64,000 nt of DNA from Paenibacillus segetis (GTDB taxonomy: Bacteria; Bacillota; Bacilli; Paenibacillales; Paenibacillaceae). The stretch's first letter is position 1; each line of letters opens with the position of its first letter. Below are positions 52,779-60,909 of the stretch, one piece after another. Position numbers and translations under genes: made by a program. The notes beneath the pieces were generated by a model. It was not told where the DNA came from, searched no databases, and saw only the letters and a program-made list of their open reading frames with translations. The stretch spans positions 496,001 to 560,000 of the forward strand of contig NZ_BMFT01000001.1 in NCBI RefSeq assembly GCF_014639155.1, in the 5' to 3' direction.

Positions 52779-52829
52779 AGGGGGGTACAGATCCATTCTC
52801 TTAGAATGACTGTATCCCCCCTTTTTTTT
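52779..52829. terminator. Strong terminator between convergent genes
   Basis: AGGGGGGTACAG pairs with CTGTATCCCCCC, with inner CATTCT/AGAATG, and is followed by eight T. The stem also sits 11 bases after the minus-strand mgtA stop. Confidence 0.9.
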
Positions 52830-52839
52830 ACTTATACGC

Positions 52840-55494
52840 CTATAACCACTCATTGAATCTACGGATGTACCATTTTTTAGCCACTTGCGTCAATATACAG
52901 TAGCTTAGTAACGTTGCTACGAGCCAAGGGAAATAGGACAACGGTAGAGGTTGCAGACCGATATTTGCCCCGAAACCGCTGAAGGGCAAGTAGATACCAA
53001 TGGTCATAATTAAACTTGTCAAAAGTACAACAGGCTTACTTGCGATGCTCTGAATAAATGGAATTTTCTCCGTACGAATCATATGCACGATAAGTGTCTG
53101 TGATAGTAAACCTTCAATAAACCATCCGGATTGAAACAAGGTTTGATGATCCACTGAATTAGCAGAGAAGACATACCACATTAATGCATAAGTGGTAATA
53201 TCAAAAATCGAGCTGATCGGACCGATGAAGATCATAAATCTTCCAACCGATTTGGCACTCCATTTTTGCGGCTTACGTAAATATTCTTTGTCCATCTTAT
53301 CCCAAGGAATGGAGAGCTGTGAAATATCGTAGAATAAATTTTGCACAAGCAGATGAATCGGGAGCATCGGTAAAAATGGAATGAAGGCACTTGCAACGAG
53401 CATGCTGAACATATTACCGAAATTAGAGCTTGCCGTCATCTTAATATATTTAATGATGTTGCCAAACGTATTGCGCCCTTCAATGACCCCTTGTTCTAGA
53501 ACCATCAAGCTCTTTTCCAGAAGAATGATATCGGCCGATTCTTTGGCAATATCTACAGCAGTATCAACGGAAATACCTACATCGGCTTCCTTCAAGGCGA
53601 CAGAATCATTGATTCCGTCACCCATAAAGCCTATTGTATGTCCCTTGCTTTTAAGAACAGAAACAATCCTTGCCTTTTGCAGTGGATTTATTTTAGCAAA
53701 AACGGTTGTGATTTCAGCGATATTAGCTAACTGTTCATCTGTTAATGCATCGATAGAACTTCCCAATAGCAGGTTATTTACATTGATCCCGACATCTTCA
53801 CAAACTTTACGTGTAACCGCCTCATTATCCCCGGTAATAACCTTGACGTTCACTCCGTTTTCTTTCAAGGCTTGAAGCGCCATTTTTGCTGTTTCCTTTG
53901 GCGGATCCAGAAAGGCAAGGTAACCGGTAAGAACAAGGTCTTGTTCGTCAGCCAAGCTATAGGCTTCGTCCCTGGCTTCCATTTGTTTGACTGCAACAGC
54001 AAGCACGCGTAGACCCTGAGTATTCATGTTATTGCTAAGCTGAAGCACTTTTTTAGATATTTCAGCTGTGAGTGGGATTACCTGTCCGTTGTCAGCTACA
54101 TGAGAACAAATGCTAAGCACTTCTTCCATAGCACCTTTACAGATTAAGGTATGTCCATTATCCCTTTTTGCTAATATGACAGACATCCGTCGGCGATTGA
54201 AATCAAAGGGGAGTTCATCAAATTTAGTGTAGTTTTTCTCAATGCCTAAAGTATGGGTTAGCTCGGCATGCTCCAGAACGGCGACATCGAGTAGGTTTTT
54301 TAGTCCGGTTTGATGGTAGCTGTTCAAATACGCATATTCTAATACCTTTCTATCCTCATGACCATGGATGTTAAGGTGTTCCTCCAGAATAATTTTATCT
54401 TGCGTCAGCGTTCCGGTTTTATCTGTACATAAAATATCCATGGCCCCGAGATTTTGAATCGCATTGAGTTGTTTGACAACAACTTTATGGCGGGCCAACG
54501 ATGCTGCTCCCTTAGCCAGATTACCAGCCACAACTACAGGCAGCATTTCTGGTGTCAGGCCGACTGCGACCGACAAACCGAACAAGAGAGCTTCCCACCA
54601 ATCTCCTTTGGTAAAACCATTGACTAGAAAAATGACTGGAACCATGATGAACATGAAGCGGATCAATAGAAAGGTGACACTTTGGATGCCTTTGTCAAAG
54701 CTAGTGAGCGGTGGTTTGCCAATGAGAGTGCTGGCCATAGATCCGAAATAGGTGTTAGAGCCAGTGGAAATAACGACGGCTGTCGCTGAACCACTAATAA
54801 TATTGGTGCCCATATAACACATATTATTCAATTCAAGTGCATTTTGGGCTCTTTGCTGCTGTTTTCGCTCTATTTTTGATCCCGTACGCGGTAAGGTATC
54901 TAGTTTCTCAACGGGCATCGCTTCCCCGGTTAGCGCAGATTCACCGACGTATAAATCCTTTGAAGTGATCAGTCTAACATCGGCTGGGACCATGTCGCCG
55001 GCTGAGAGATGAATAATGTCTCCCGGAACTAGCAGTTCCATATCGATTTCTTTTTGCTCTACGCGGGCGGAGGCTTTACGACTTACAGATGCAGTTGATT
55101 TCACCATCGCTTTGAGTTTTTCCGCAGTTCGGACTGAACGGAATTCCTGGGTAAAAGTAATGATGACACTAACCGTAACCATCGTTGTGATGATAATAAC
55201 AGCACCAATATCATTATCGACAATATAAGAAAATGCCGCTAATGACAGTAAAATTAGGATAAATGGATTTTTAAAGCACGATAATAACTGGATGTACAAA
55301 GCGGGCGTTTTTTCATGGGCAATTTGGTTTTTTCCGTATTGTTCTATTTTTTTGATTGCTTCATTTTCTGTGAGGCCTTGAGGACGAGTCTGCAAATCTT
55401 CCATGACATCCTCTTCTAGAGAAATGGATGCTTGAATGAGACGTTCTACAATTTCTTGCGTTAATTTTTCTTTGTTTTTTTTTGTTTTGTTCAT
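52840..55494 (-). CDS. mgtA: Magnesium-importing P-type ATPase
   Basis: 884 residues, P3B-type ATPase. Landmarks: LTGEAMPVEK (actuator TGE), CTDKTGTLTQD with phosphorylated Asp358, KGAMEEVL (nucleotide domain), ITGDNEAVTRKV, and MGDGINDSVALKEADVGISVD (hinge). About ten membrane segments are present, with the C-terminal six intact. MgtA/MgtB pumps import magnesium when it is scarce. The M-box riboswitch upstream confirms the call. The start follows AAGAGGAA. Its leader carries two terminators and a small ORF (see those entries). Confidence 0.95.
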   Translation of the reverse strand: MNKTKKNKEKLTQEIVERLIQASISLEEDVMEDLQTRPQGLTENEAIKKIEQYGKNQIAHEKTPALYIQLLSCFKNPFILILLSLAAFSYIVDNDIGAVIIITTMVTVSVIITFTQEFRSVRTAEKLKAMVKSTASVSRKASARVEQKEIDMELLVPGDIIHLSAGDMVPADVRLITSKDLYVGESALTGEAMPVEKLDTLPRTGSKIERKQQQRAQNALELNNMCYMGTNIISGSATAVVISTGSNTYFGSMASTLIGKPPLTSFDKGIQSVTFLLIRFMFIMVPVIFLVNGFTKGDWWEALLFGLSVAVGLTPEMLPVVVAGNLAKGAASLARHKVVVKQLNAIQNLGAMDILCTDKTGTLTQDKIILEEHLNIHGHEDRKVLEYAYLNSYHQTGLKNLLDVAVLEHAELTHTLGIEKNYTKFDELPFDFNRRRMSVILAKRDNGHTLICKGAMEEVLSICSHVADNGQVIPLTAEISKKVLQLSNNMNTQGLRVLAVAVKQMEARDEAYSLADEQDLVLTGYLAFLDPPKETAKMALQALKENGVNVKVITGDNEAVTRKVCEDVGINVNNLLLGSSIDALTDEQLANIAEITTVFAKINPLQKARIVSVLKSKGHTIGFMGDGINDSVALKEADVGISVDTAVDIAKESADIILLEKSLMVLEQGVIEGRNTFGNIIKYIKMTASSNFGNMFSMLVASAFIPFLPMLPIHLLVQNLFYDISQLSIPWDKMDKEYLRKPQKWSAKSVGRFMIFIGPISSIFDITTYALMWYVFSANSVDHQTLFQSGWFIEGLLSQTLIVHMIRTEKIPFIQSIASKPVVLLTSLIMTIGIYLPFSGFGANIGLQPLPLSYFPWLVATLLSYCILTQVAKKWYIRRFNEWL

Positions 55495-55530
55495 TGTGAT
55501 TCCTCTTTTCTATCATTTGAAATGAAACAC

Positions 55531-55562
55531 AAAAAAAGCTCTCCCTGTGCACCAGAGAGAGC
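55531..55562 (-). terminator. Second terminator in the mgtA leader, directly before the gene
   Basis: On the minus strand GCTCTCTCTG pairs with CAGGGAGAGC (one U-G pair) around GTGCA and is followed by seven T. It ends 37 bases before the mgtA start codon, so mgtA cannot be transcribed from the leader promoter without passing it. Confidence 0.85.
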
Positions 55563-55606
55563 GGATATAGAAACTCACAATGAACTCTTATGTTATATAC
55601 GCATAC

Positions 55607-55756
55607 TTAAATAGACCCGCTTGGAGCATATTTTTTGAGCGGGAACAGGGTATGGTATACACTGGAGAGCACCTGAGAACATAAATCTCCCTCTGAAACA
55701 CAATCTGAATTGAAGTGACGCGATCGATATTTCGGATTACTCGGACTACTATCCAT
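55607..55756 (-). CDS. Putative 49-residue leader ORF in the mgtA 5' region
   Basis: ATG at 55756 follows AAAGGGGTGG with a six-base gap, a good ribosome binding site. The ORF has 49 codons and a TAA, beginning MDSSPSNPKYRSRHF and ending LKKYAPSGSI. It lies between the M-box terminator and the second terminator. It has no membrane segment or recognised family. Two stretches inside it (minus strand GAGGGAGA near 55686-55693 and GTGCTCTCC at 55664-55672) are complementary to each other and to arms of the downstream terminator. A regulatory leader peptide, in the manner of MgtL upstream of Salmonella mgtA, is the favoured reading. Confidence 0.55.
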   Translation of the reverse strand: MDSSPSNPKYRSRHFNSDCVSEGDLCSQVLSSVYHTLFPLKKYAPSGSI

Positions 55757-55785
55757 GTGGAACCACCCCTTTCCCTTATTAGCTA

Positions 55786-55818
55786 TAATAAAAACCCTCT
55801 AGAATGAACTAGAGGGTT
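55786..55818 (-). terminator. Expression-platform terminator of the M-box
   Basis: AACCCTCTAG pairs with CTAGAGGGTT around TTCATT, followed on the minus strand by TTTATT. An upstream ACTAGGGGG could compete for the left arm as antiterminator. Confidence 0.85.
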
Positions 55819-55892
55819 AAAAAAGCGCACAAAAACACTTTCGGCTCCCCCTAGTCGAGTTTTGGCACTATACAACGTAAAGAGAGAAATAA

Positions 55893-56016
55893 AAAGATTC
55901 TCTTAGCCACCTTATGAAAAGCCTTAATCCGGCAATTCCTGTTCTACCCATGGGCATCTTTCGATATTTCTGGGCAGTGGCCTATGTTTGTATAGGAGCC
56001 TCACCTAACGAGGACT
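55893..56016 (-). ncRNA. M-box (ykoK) magnesium riboswitch
   Basis: On the minus strand the conserved blocks appear in order: GTTAGGTGAGGCTCCTATAC, then GGCCACTGCCCAGAAATA, CGAAAGATGCCCATGGGT, AACAGGAATTGCCGG, and AAGGCTTTTCATAAGGTGGC. These are the M-box consensus. Magnesium binding is known to favour the terminator, so mgtA would be on when magnesium is low. It begins about ten bases after the predicted start point. Confidence 0.95.
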
Positions 56017-56032
56017 TATTTGATTCCCTGTC

Positions 56033-56061
56033 ATAATAGGCTTAGTTTTTTCATTTGTCAA
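56033..56061 (-). promoter_or_regulatory. Sigma-A promoter of the mgtA leader
   Basis: Minus strand: TTGACA (56061-56056), 17-bp spacer, TATTAT (56038-56033). Transcription would start near 56026, just ahead of the M-box. Confidence 0.85.
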
Positions 56062-56089
56062 GCCCAAGAATTTTATTAGTTAGCTATTC

Positions 56090-56764
56090 CTATTCGATTG
56101 CTGGAGCCGGATGAGCATCCAGATATTCCAATGCGTGCTGTGTCAGCTCAGCTGCTTCAGCACGCGTAATTTCAGCCTTGGGATGGAATTTATCTGCTGC
56201 ATCCAATTTGGCAATACCAAGTACGAGCGCACGTTGGACGGTTCCCTGATAAGAGCTATTCAGTTCTGTATCATCTTTAAATTGAATCGGTGCCATTTTG
56301 AACTTAGGTAGCTGCCCCTGATGCTCCATGGCCAAGATGAATTGATGGGTGAACTCCTCACGGGTCATTTTATGATCTGGATCGAAGTCAGTAGGTAAAT
56401 CGAATCCATGAACCGATGCAATGATCAAAGCGTTGGCATACCAAGCATCATTCTTAGCTATTGTGAAATAATCGGTGACTTCAGGCATTTTTACAAACGA
56501 GATAGCACTTAGATTTAGATTAAGAGCATTCACGATGAGCTGCACACTTTGTGCGCCTGTCAATGTCGTATCTGGTGAAAATTTGCTGTGACTTATCCCT
56601 TGTATGATCCCTTTCTCCTGCAATGCGATGATACTGTCTTTGGCAGTTGTATTGCTAACATCGTCAAAAGATTCCAAGGCGGCATAACTTTGCCCTGCAA
56701 AGGACAGAATCAATACGGCTACCGAGGACACAGTTGTTGACATTAGTTTACGTTGGAATGTCAT
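56090..56764 (-). CDS. Secreted SLH-domain protein
   Basis: 224 residues. ATG at 56764 follows AAGGGTGGGG; a GTG nine bases upstream overlaps that site. A signal peptide ends near GQSYAALE. The rest is almost entirely S-layer-homology repeats: FDDVSNTTAKDSIIALQEKG, the middle DYFTIAKNDAWYANALIIAS with KMTREEFTHQFILAM, and FKDDTELNSSYQGTVQRALV with EITRAEAAELTQHAL. Three repeats fit one SLH trimer that binds pyruvylated secondary cell-wall polymer. No additional enzyme domain is present. It may be a small surface-anchored or chaperone-like protein. Confidence 0.85.
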   Translation of the reverse strand: MTFQRKLMSTTVSSVAVLILSFAGQSYAALESFDDVSNTTAKDSIIALQEKGIIQGISHSKFSPDTTLTGAQSVQLIVNALNLNLSAISFVKMPEVTDYFTIAKNDAWYANALIIASVHGFDLPTDFDPDHKMTREEFTHQFILAMEHQGQLPKFKMAPIQFKDDTELNSSYQGTVQRALVLGIAKLDAADKFHPKAEITRAEAAELTQHALEYLDAHPAPAIE

Positions 56765-56905
56765 TGGAATCACCCCACCCTTGTTGGATTTTATAGTTCT
56801 ATTTATTTTGACGAGGTAATTAATGGAATGTTGCAGGAGACCCTATGACAGCTGGCTTTTTTGTGTTTGAAAATGAGTGGTGCGTTGAATAGATAATAAT
56901 AATTA

Positions 56906-56934
56906 GTGACACAGAGGGGTGAACGGTCTATAAT
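56906..56934 (+). promoter_or_regulatory. Sigma-A promoter of the metNIQ operon
   Basis: GTGACA (56906-56911), 17-bp spacer, TATAAT (56929-56934). The leader to the gene is about 75 bases, and no S-box or T-box motif is seen in it. Confidence 0.7.
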
Positions 56935-57014
56935 CTAAAGGAATTAACTGAATAAACAGATGCTATAAATAATTAGTACAGTTTTTCGTAACAAAGAGTA
57001 AGGGGGAGTTCTTT

Positions 57015-57770
57015 ATCATTTCGCTGCAACAGGTAAGTAAAAGTTACTCTCTGCGAGAAGGCTATCATCACGCGGTTCGATCAGTATCTCTCGATATTAA
57101 GGAGGGGACAATTTACGGGATTATCGGTGAAAGTGGTGCGGGTAAATCGACACTATTACGCATGATGAACGTTCTGGAGATACCGGATGAAGGTAGGGTG
57201 TTAGTTCATGGTTCTGACTTGACGCAAATGACGGAGACGCAGCTTCGTGAGGCGCGGCGATCGATCGGCATGATCTTTCAACAATTTAATTTGCTACATA
57301 ATCGGACAGTTAGTGGAAATGTGGCAACTCCCCTTGAACTTGCGGGTGTCCCTAAAAAAAGGCGAGCTGAGCGTGTAGCCGAATGTTTGAGCTTTGTTGG
57401 TCTGCTAGATAAGGCAGAGCAGTATCCTGCTCAGCTAAGTGGGGGGCAGAAGCAACGGGTAGCTATTGCGAGAGCTCTAGCAAACCAACCGCGGGTGTTA
57501 CTGTGTGATGAACCGACTTCGTCCCTTGATCCCAAGACTACGGTGGAAATTCTTGAGGTACTACGTCATATCAACCAGACTCTAGGCGTCACGATCGTCA
57601 TTGTTACGCATGAAATGGAGGTTGTGAAGGGCATTTGCCAAGCGGTATCCGTAATGGAGAATGGAACACTAATCGATTCCTTCGCTCTCAAGGAACGTAG
57701 CACACAACCTGAACTTACTCGCCCACCATCGTTCAGGGAACAACTGTTAGGTAAAGCGGGGGATGTCTAA
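57015..57770 (+). CDS. metN: Methionine ABC transporter ATPase with non-canonical start, lacking NIL domain
   Basis: The reading frame is open from 56973 but holds no ATG, GTG or TTG until codon 50, after the Walker A motif. AGGGGGAG (57001-57008) lies six bases before ATC (57015) and nine before ATT (57018). Initiation at ATC gives MISLQQVSKSY, the usual MetN beginning, so ATC is preferred and ATT possible. The 251 residues include Walker A GESGAGKST (38-46), Q-loop QQFNLL, signature LSGGQKQR and Walker B VLLCDEPTSSLD. MetN is usually about 340 residues; the C-terminal NIL domain that binds methionine is absent. metI overlaps by one base. Confidence 0.85.
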   Translation: MISLQQVSKSYSLREGYHHAVRSVSLDIKEGTIYGIIGESGAGKSTLLRMMNVLEIPDEGRVLVHGSDLTQMTETQLREARRSIGMIFQQFNLLHNRTVSGNVATPLELAGVPKKRRAERVAECLSFVGLLDKAEQYPAQLSGGQKQRVAIARALANQPRVLLCDEPTSSLDPKTTVEILEVLRHINQTLGVTIVIVTHEMEVVKGICQAVSVMENGTLIDSFALKERSTQPELTRPPSFREQLLGKAGDV

Positions 57771-58450
57771 TGTTCGATTTGTCCGTCATGCTGGACCAAG
57801 TGGTCAAATATCAGTCGGAAATCGTGGAAGCAATCGGGGAGACCTTTGTGATGGTGGGGATCTCCATCGCAGCAGCTATCGTGTTGGGACTTCCAGTTGG
57901 TACGCTGCTGTATTTGAGTAGGAAGGGTCAATGGTATGAGAACCGCTACGTATCTTTTGTATTGAATAATTTGGTGAATATCATTCGGTCGTTTCCGTTC
58001 TTGTTACTCGTTGTATTCATGATTCCATTAACTCGCCTTTTGATTGGAACAGCGATAGGGACTCTAGCAGCCTCTGTACCCTTAGCGATTGTAGCTATTG
58101 CTGTCTACTCCAGATTAGTTGAGCAATCTTTGCTTGAGGTTCCGCGTGGGGTTATTGAATCAGCTCAATCTATGGGAGCATCCAAACTGGAAATTATCAT
58201 CAAATTTTTGTTTGTGGAAGCACGTTCTGGTTTGGTGTTAGGCTTGACGACCTCAACGATCAGTTTTATTTCTTACTCAACTGTGATGGGGATAGTTGGT
58301 GGTGGTGGAGTAGGTGATTTTGCCGTCCGCTACGGGTATCAACGTTTTGAGACAGAACTCATGGCAGCCATGATTATTTTGATGATCATCTTAGTACAGG
58401 GTATTCAGTACGCTGGAGGTTTTATTGCACGAAAGCTAGATAAGAGATAA
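57770..58450 (+). CDS. metI: Methionine ABC transporter permease
   Basis: 226 residues with five membrane segments. Residues VNIIRSFPFLLLVVFMIPLT and SAQSMGASKLEIIIKFL (the EAA-like ATPase contact) mark the MetI family. The start ATG overlaps the metN stop (TAATG), so translation is coupled. It precedes the metQ gene by 24 bases. Confidence 0.93.
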   Translation: MFDLSVMLDQVVKYQSEIVEAIGETFVMVGISIAAAIVLGLPVGTLLYLSRKGQWYENRYVSFVLNNLVNIIRSFPFLLLVVFMIPLTRLLIGTAIGTLAASVPLAIVAIAVYSRLVEQSLLEVPRGVIESAQSMGASKLEIIIKFLFVEARSGLVLGLTTSTISFISYSTVMGIVGGGGVGDFAVRYGYQRFETELMAAMIILMIILVQGIQYAGGFIARKLDKR

Positions 58451-58474
58451 ATAGAGATAGGGAGAGATACGAAT

Positions 58475-59314
58475 ATGAATAAAAAAATGATTTCTATGCT
58501 TGTATTGCTGATGGTTGTTCTAGCTGGCTGTGGGAACAATCAGGCTAAAGTCAACCAAACGGAGCAGAATAATAATAGTGCTGCTGTAGATTCTGAAGTG
58601 ACCTTGAAAATAGCTACACTGATCCCACCAATGACGGAAATTCTGGATATTGCTAAACCGCTCCTTAAGGAGGAAGGTATTAATCTGGAGATTGTTGTAT
58701 TATCCGATAATGTACAGCCTAACGATGCGCTTGCTAATAAAGAAGTAGACGCTAATTTTTTTCAACACGTTCCGTACATGAATCAATATAATGAGAATAA
58801 ACATAGCGAGCTAGTTCCGATTCAACCGATCTACAATGCGGTATATGGTGCTTATTCTAAACGTTACAAGGCAATTGAAGAATTACCTGATGGCGCAACG
58901 ATCGCAATTGCCAATGATCCTACAAATATCGGCCGTTCGCTTGTCATGTTAGATAAAGCCGGAATAATTAAACTCAAAGATGGTGTTGGTATTCAGGCTA
59001 CACAAGGCGATATTGTTGAGAATGACAAGAAATTCAAATTCGAAGAGGTTGACCTGCTTATGCTTGCCCGCATGATGGATGATGCCGATCTGGTACTGAT
59101 GACACCTGCATATGCTAGTCCACTTGGATTAACACCGAAGAAAGATGCTTTGCTTACAGAGACAGGTGATTCTGAGTTCGTGATTACGTTAGTAGCGCGT
59201 GCTGATAATCAAGATTCTGAACCCATTCAGAAGCTGGCGAAGGCGATGACAAGTCCTGAAGTGAAACAGTTCTTGGAGGAAAAATATAGCGAGATTGCCC
59301 TTCCGGCATTTTAA
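58475..59314 (+). CDS. metQ: Methionine-binding lipoprotein (NlpA/MetQ family)
   Basis: 279 residues. The signal ends with VLAGC (Cys19). The NlpA-type domain contains NKEVDANFFQHVPYMNQYN, the usual DANxFQHxPYL segment around the binding site, and IAIANDPTNIGRSLVMLDKA. It delivers methionine to MetNI. Its last codon is followed by the gap with an FMN riboswitch. Confidence 0.93.
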   Translation: MNKKMISMLVLLMVVLAGCGNNQAKVNQTEQNNNSAAVDSEVTLKIATLIPPMTEILDIAKPLLKEEGINLEIVVLSDNVQPNDALANKEVDANFFQHVPYMNQYNENKHSELVPIQPIYNAVYGAYSKRYKAIEELPDGATIAIANDPTNIGRSLVMLDKAGIIKLKDGVGIQATQGDIVENDKKFKFEEVDLLMLARMMDDADLVLMTPAYASPLGLTPKKDALLTETGDSEFVITLVARADNQDSEPIQKLAKAMTSPEVKQFLEEKYSEIALPAF

Positions 59315-59459
59315 AGTAGAGGACAAAAAAGCGAAAAGGTGCTATATTAATGTAAGTGGATTTGTATTTGCATGAAACCATAGCATTTTATGTGCTTGAT
59401 GTGACTTTTTTAACAGAGAGCGGATATTTGTCGCAGTACAATAAGTACAGTTCACAAGA

Positions 59460-59474
59460 TGTGATTAGATCACA
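59460..59474. repeat. Palindrome upstream of the FMN riboswitch
   Basis: TGTGAT-TAG-ATCACA is a perfect inverted repeat 22 bases ahead of the aptamer, near a TACAAT (59476-59481) that may be the -10 box. It could be an operator. It is not a normal CRP/FNR site because the half-site spacing is five. Confidence 0.35.
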
Positions 59475-59495
59475 CTACAATATAAATTGAATATG

Positions 59496-59641
59496 GATCT
59501 TCGGGGTAAGGTGAAATTCCTGACCGGCGGTGAGGTTCGTTCCGAATGAACGAACTATAGCCCGCGACTCGTCATTGAACAAATGACGACTGACTTGGTG
59601 TAATTCCAAGGCCGACGGTAAAGTCCGGATGGGAGAAGATC
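59496..59641 (+). ncRNA. FMN riboswitch (RFN element)
   Basis: Conserved blocks in order: GATCTTCGGGG at the start, AAATTCCTGACCGGCGGTGA, AGCCCGCGACTCG, GACTTGGTGTAATTCCAAGG, CCGACGGTAAAGTCCGGATG and GGGAGAAGATC. GATCTTC (59496-59502) pairs with GAAGATC (59635-59641) as P1. FMN would repress the downstream gene. Confidence 0.97.
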
Positions 59642-59690
59642 AATAATTGAGCATGTCACAGTTTTTTTTCCTGTGCAAGCTTATTTGATC

Positions 59691-59735
59691 AGCCCCTGTT
59701 TATGTCGATTCAAGTCGATAACAGGGGCTTTCTGC
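59691..59735 (+). terminator. Expression-platform terminator of the FMN riboswitch
   Basis: AGCCCCTGT pairs with ACAGGGGCT, with an inner TCGA/TCGA, followed by TTTCT. A CACAG/CTGTG stem with eight T's at 59657-59674 lies between aptamer and terminator and may belong to the switching structure. Confidence 0.7.
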
Positions 59736-59768
59736 TGTAGACCCCATATTCAAGAAGGGGATAGGAAT

Positions 59769-60743
59769 ATGGAGAACGTAAGTGTCAATGTTAAACCAGC
59801 ATTATTGCAAAAAGATCGTGCTAGAGGTGGTTTTTGGTTAGTCGTATTAGGAGCGGCGTTATGGGGTGTGGATCCTTTATTCCGGGTCCTGCTCCTGGAG
59901 ACACTCACCTCAGCACAGATTGTACTACTGGAGCATGTGATTATCGGTTTGGTGATGTTTCCAATCATATGGAAGAATCGCAAGGAATTGCTTGGTTTAG
60001 GATGGAAACAGGTAGGTGCTCTGCTCTTTATATCTTGGGGCGGATCAGCAATCGCAACCGTACTATTTACGATGGGACTAACGAATGGTAATCTCAATGC
60101 CGTTCTTTTATTACAAAAGCTACAGCCATTATTCGCTATTATTCTTGCAAGATTGTTACTGAAGGAATCATTGCCACGTCATTTCTTTTTCCTGATGTTA
60201 ATGGCATTAGGTGGCACATATTTGTTAACCTTCGGCTTTACGTTACCAATTGGACATTGGAAGGATTTCGTGCAAGTAGGTAGTTTGTTGTCGCTGGGGG
60301 CTGCTGCTCTTTGGGGTGGATCAACCGTGATGGGACGGATGATGGTCGGTCAAATGAAATATGAGACGGTGACATCGTTGCGTTTTATTCTCGCTTTGCC
60401 GCTACTGCTAGCATTCACTTGGAGCGAAGGAGCAGCTTGGAACATGCCGTCAGGTACAGCTGCCATCGCTGGCGTCTCACTAAATCTACTTGGTCAGGCG
60501 TTGCTACCCGGATTACTTAGCTTGTTAGTCTACTATAAAGGTCTGACCACAACGAAAGCTTCCGTTGCTACACTAGCTGAACTCAGCTTCCCGATGGTTG
60601 GGGTGCTCATTAACTGGATCGCGTTCCAAGAGGTTATTACTCGTCCGCAAATTGTTGGTTTTGTACTCATTTGGGCTGCATTGTTCGTTATTTCTAGGCA
60701 AGGACAGAATGATGGGGCAGGGAAAACTACTATTCAACAGTAG
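59769..60743 (+). CDS. EamA/DMT-family transporter under FMN riboswitch control, probable riboflavin transporter
   Basis: 324 residues from ATG at 59769 after AAGGGGAT; the longer frame runs through the riboswitch terminator and is rejected. Ten membrane segments in two EamA repeats are visible, with WGVDPLFRVLLLETL in the first and ALWGGSTVMGRMMVGQM in the second, and the typical end GFVLIWAALFVIS. Riboflavin transporters of this superfamily are known (RibN; FMN-switch-controlled ImpX). The riboswitch makes riboflavin or a precursor the likely cargo. There is no adjacent rib gene. Uptake and export cannot be told apart from sequence, but repression by FMN favours uptake. Confidence 0.85.
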   Translation: MENVSVNVKPALLQKDRARGGFWLVVLGAALWGVDPLFRVLLLETLTSAQIVLLEHVIIGLVMFPIIWKNRKELLGLGWKQVGALLFISWGGSAIATVLFTMGLTNGNLNAVLLLQKLQPLFAIILARLLLKESLPRHFFFLMLMALGGTYLLTFGFTLPIGHWKDFVQVGSLLSLGAAALWGGSTVMGRMMVGQMKYETVTSLRFILALPLLLAFTWSEGAAWNMPSGTAAIAGVSLNLLGQALLPGLLSLLVYYKGLTTTKASVATLAELSFPMVGVLINWIAFQEVITRPQIVGFVLIWAALFVISRQGQNDGAGKTTIQQ

Positions 60744-60810
60744 CACATAAATTTTAAGTCTAGTCTCGAGTAACATTACATGTGACATTAGATGGAGAAA
60801 TATTTAATAG

Positions 60811-60856
60811 CGTGTTACCCTGTATTTATGGATACAGCGGTAGCACGTTTTTATTT
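60811..60856 (+). terminator. Rho-independent terminator
   Basis: CGTGTTACC with TGTAT pairs with ATACA and GGTAGCACG, with a small bulge, and is followed by TTTTTATTT. Confidence 0.75.
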
Positions 60857-60909
60857 GGGGATTCATATCTCGGCTTAGGTTAAAGTTGATCAATAGAAAG
60901 GAAGACACG

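Noticed and set aside
55361..55552. 63-codon minus-strand frame overlapping the mgtA start
   Set aside because: It overlaps the beginning of mgtA in another frame and starts inside the second terminator; mgtA coding evidence is overwhelming.
56773..57014. SAM or T-box riboswitch ahead of metN
   Set aside because: None of the S-box or T-box conserved blocks is present; only a promoter and AT-rich leader are seen.
59460..59474. CRP/FNR binding site
   Set aside because: TGTGA and TCACA are five bases apart, one less than the standard spacing, so only an unspecified operator is proposed.
59673..59768. N-terminal extension of the EamA transporter
   Set aside because: The 32 extra codons run through the riboswitch terminator; ATG 59769 has a proper ribosome binding site.
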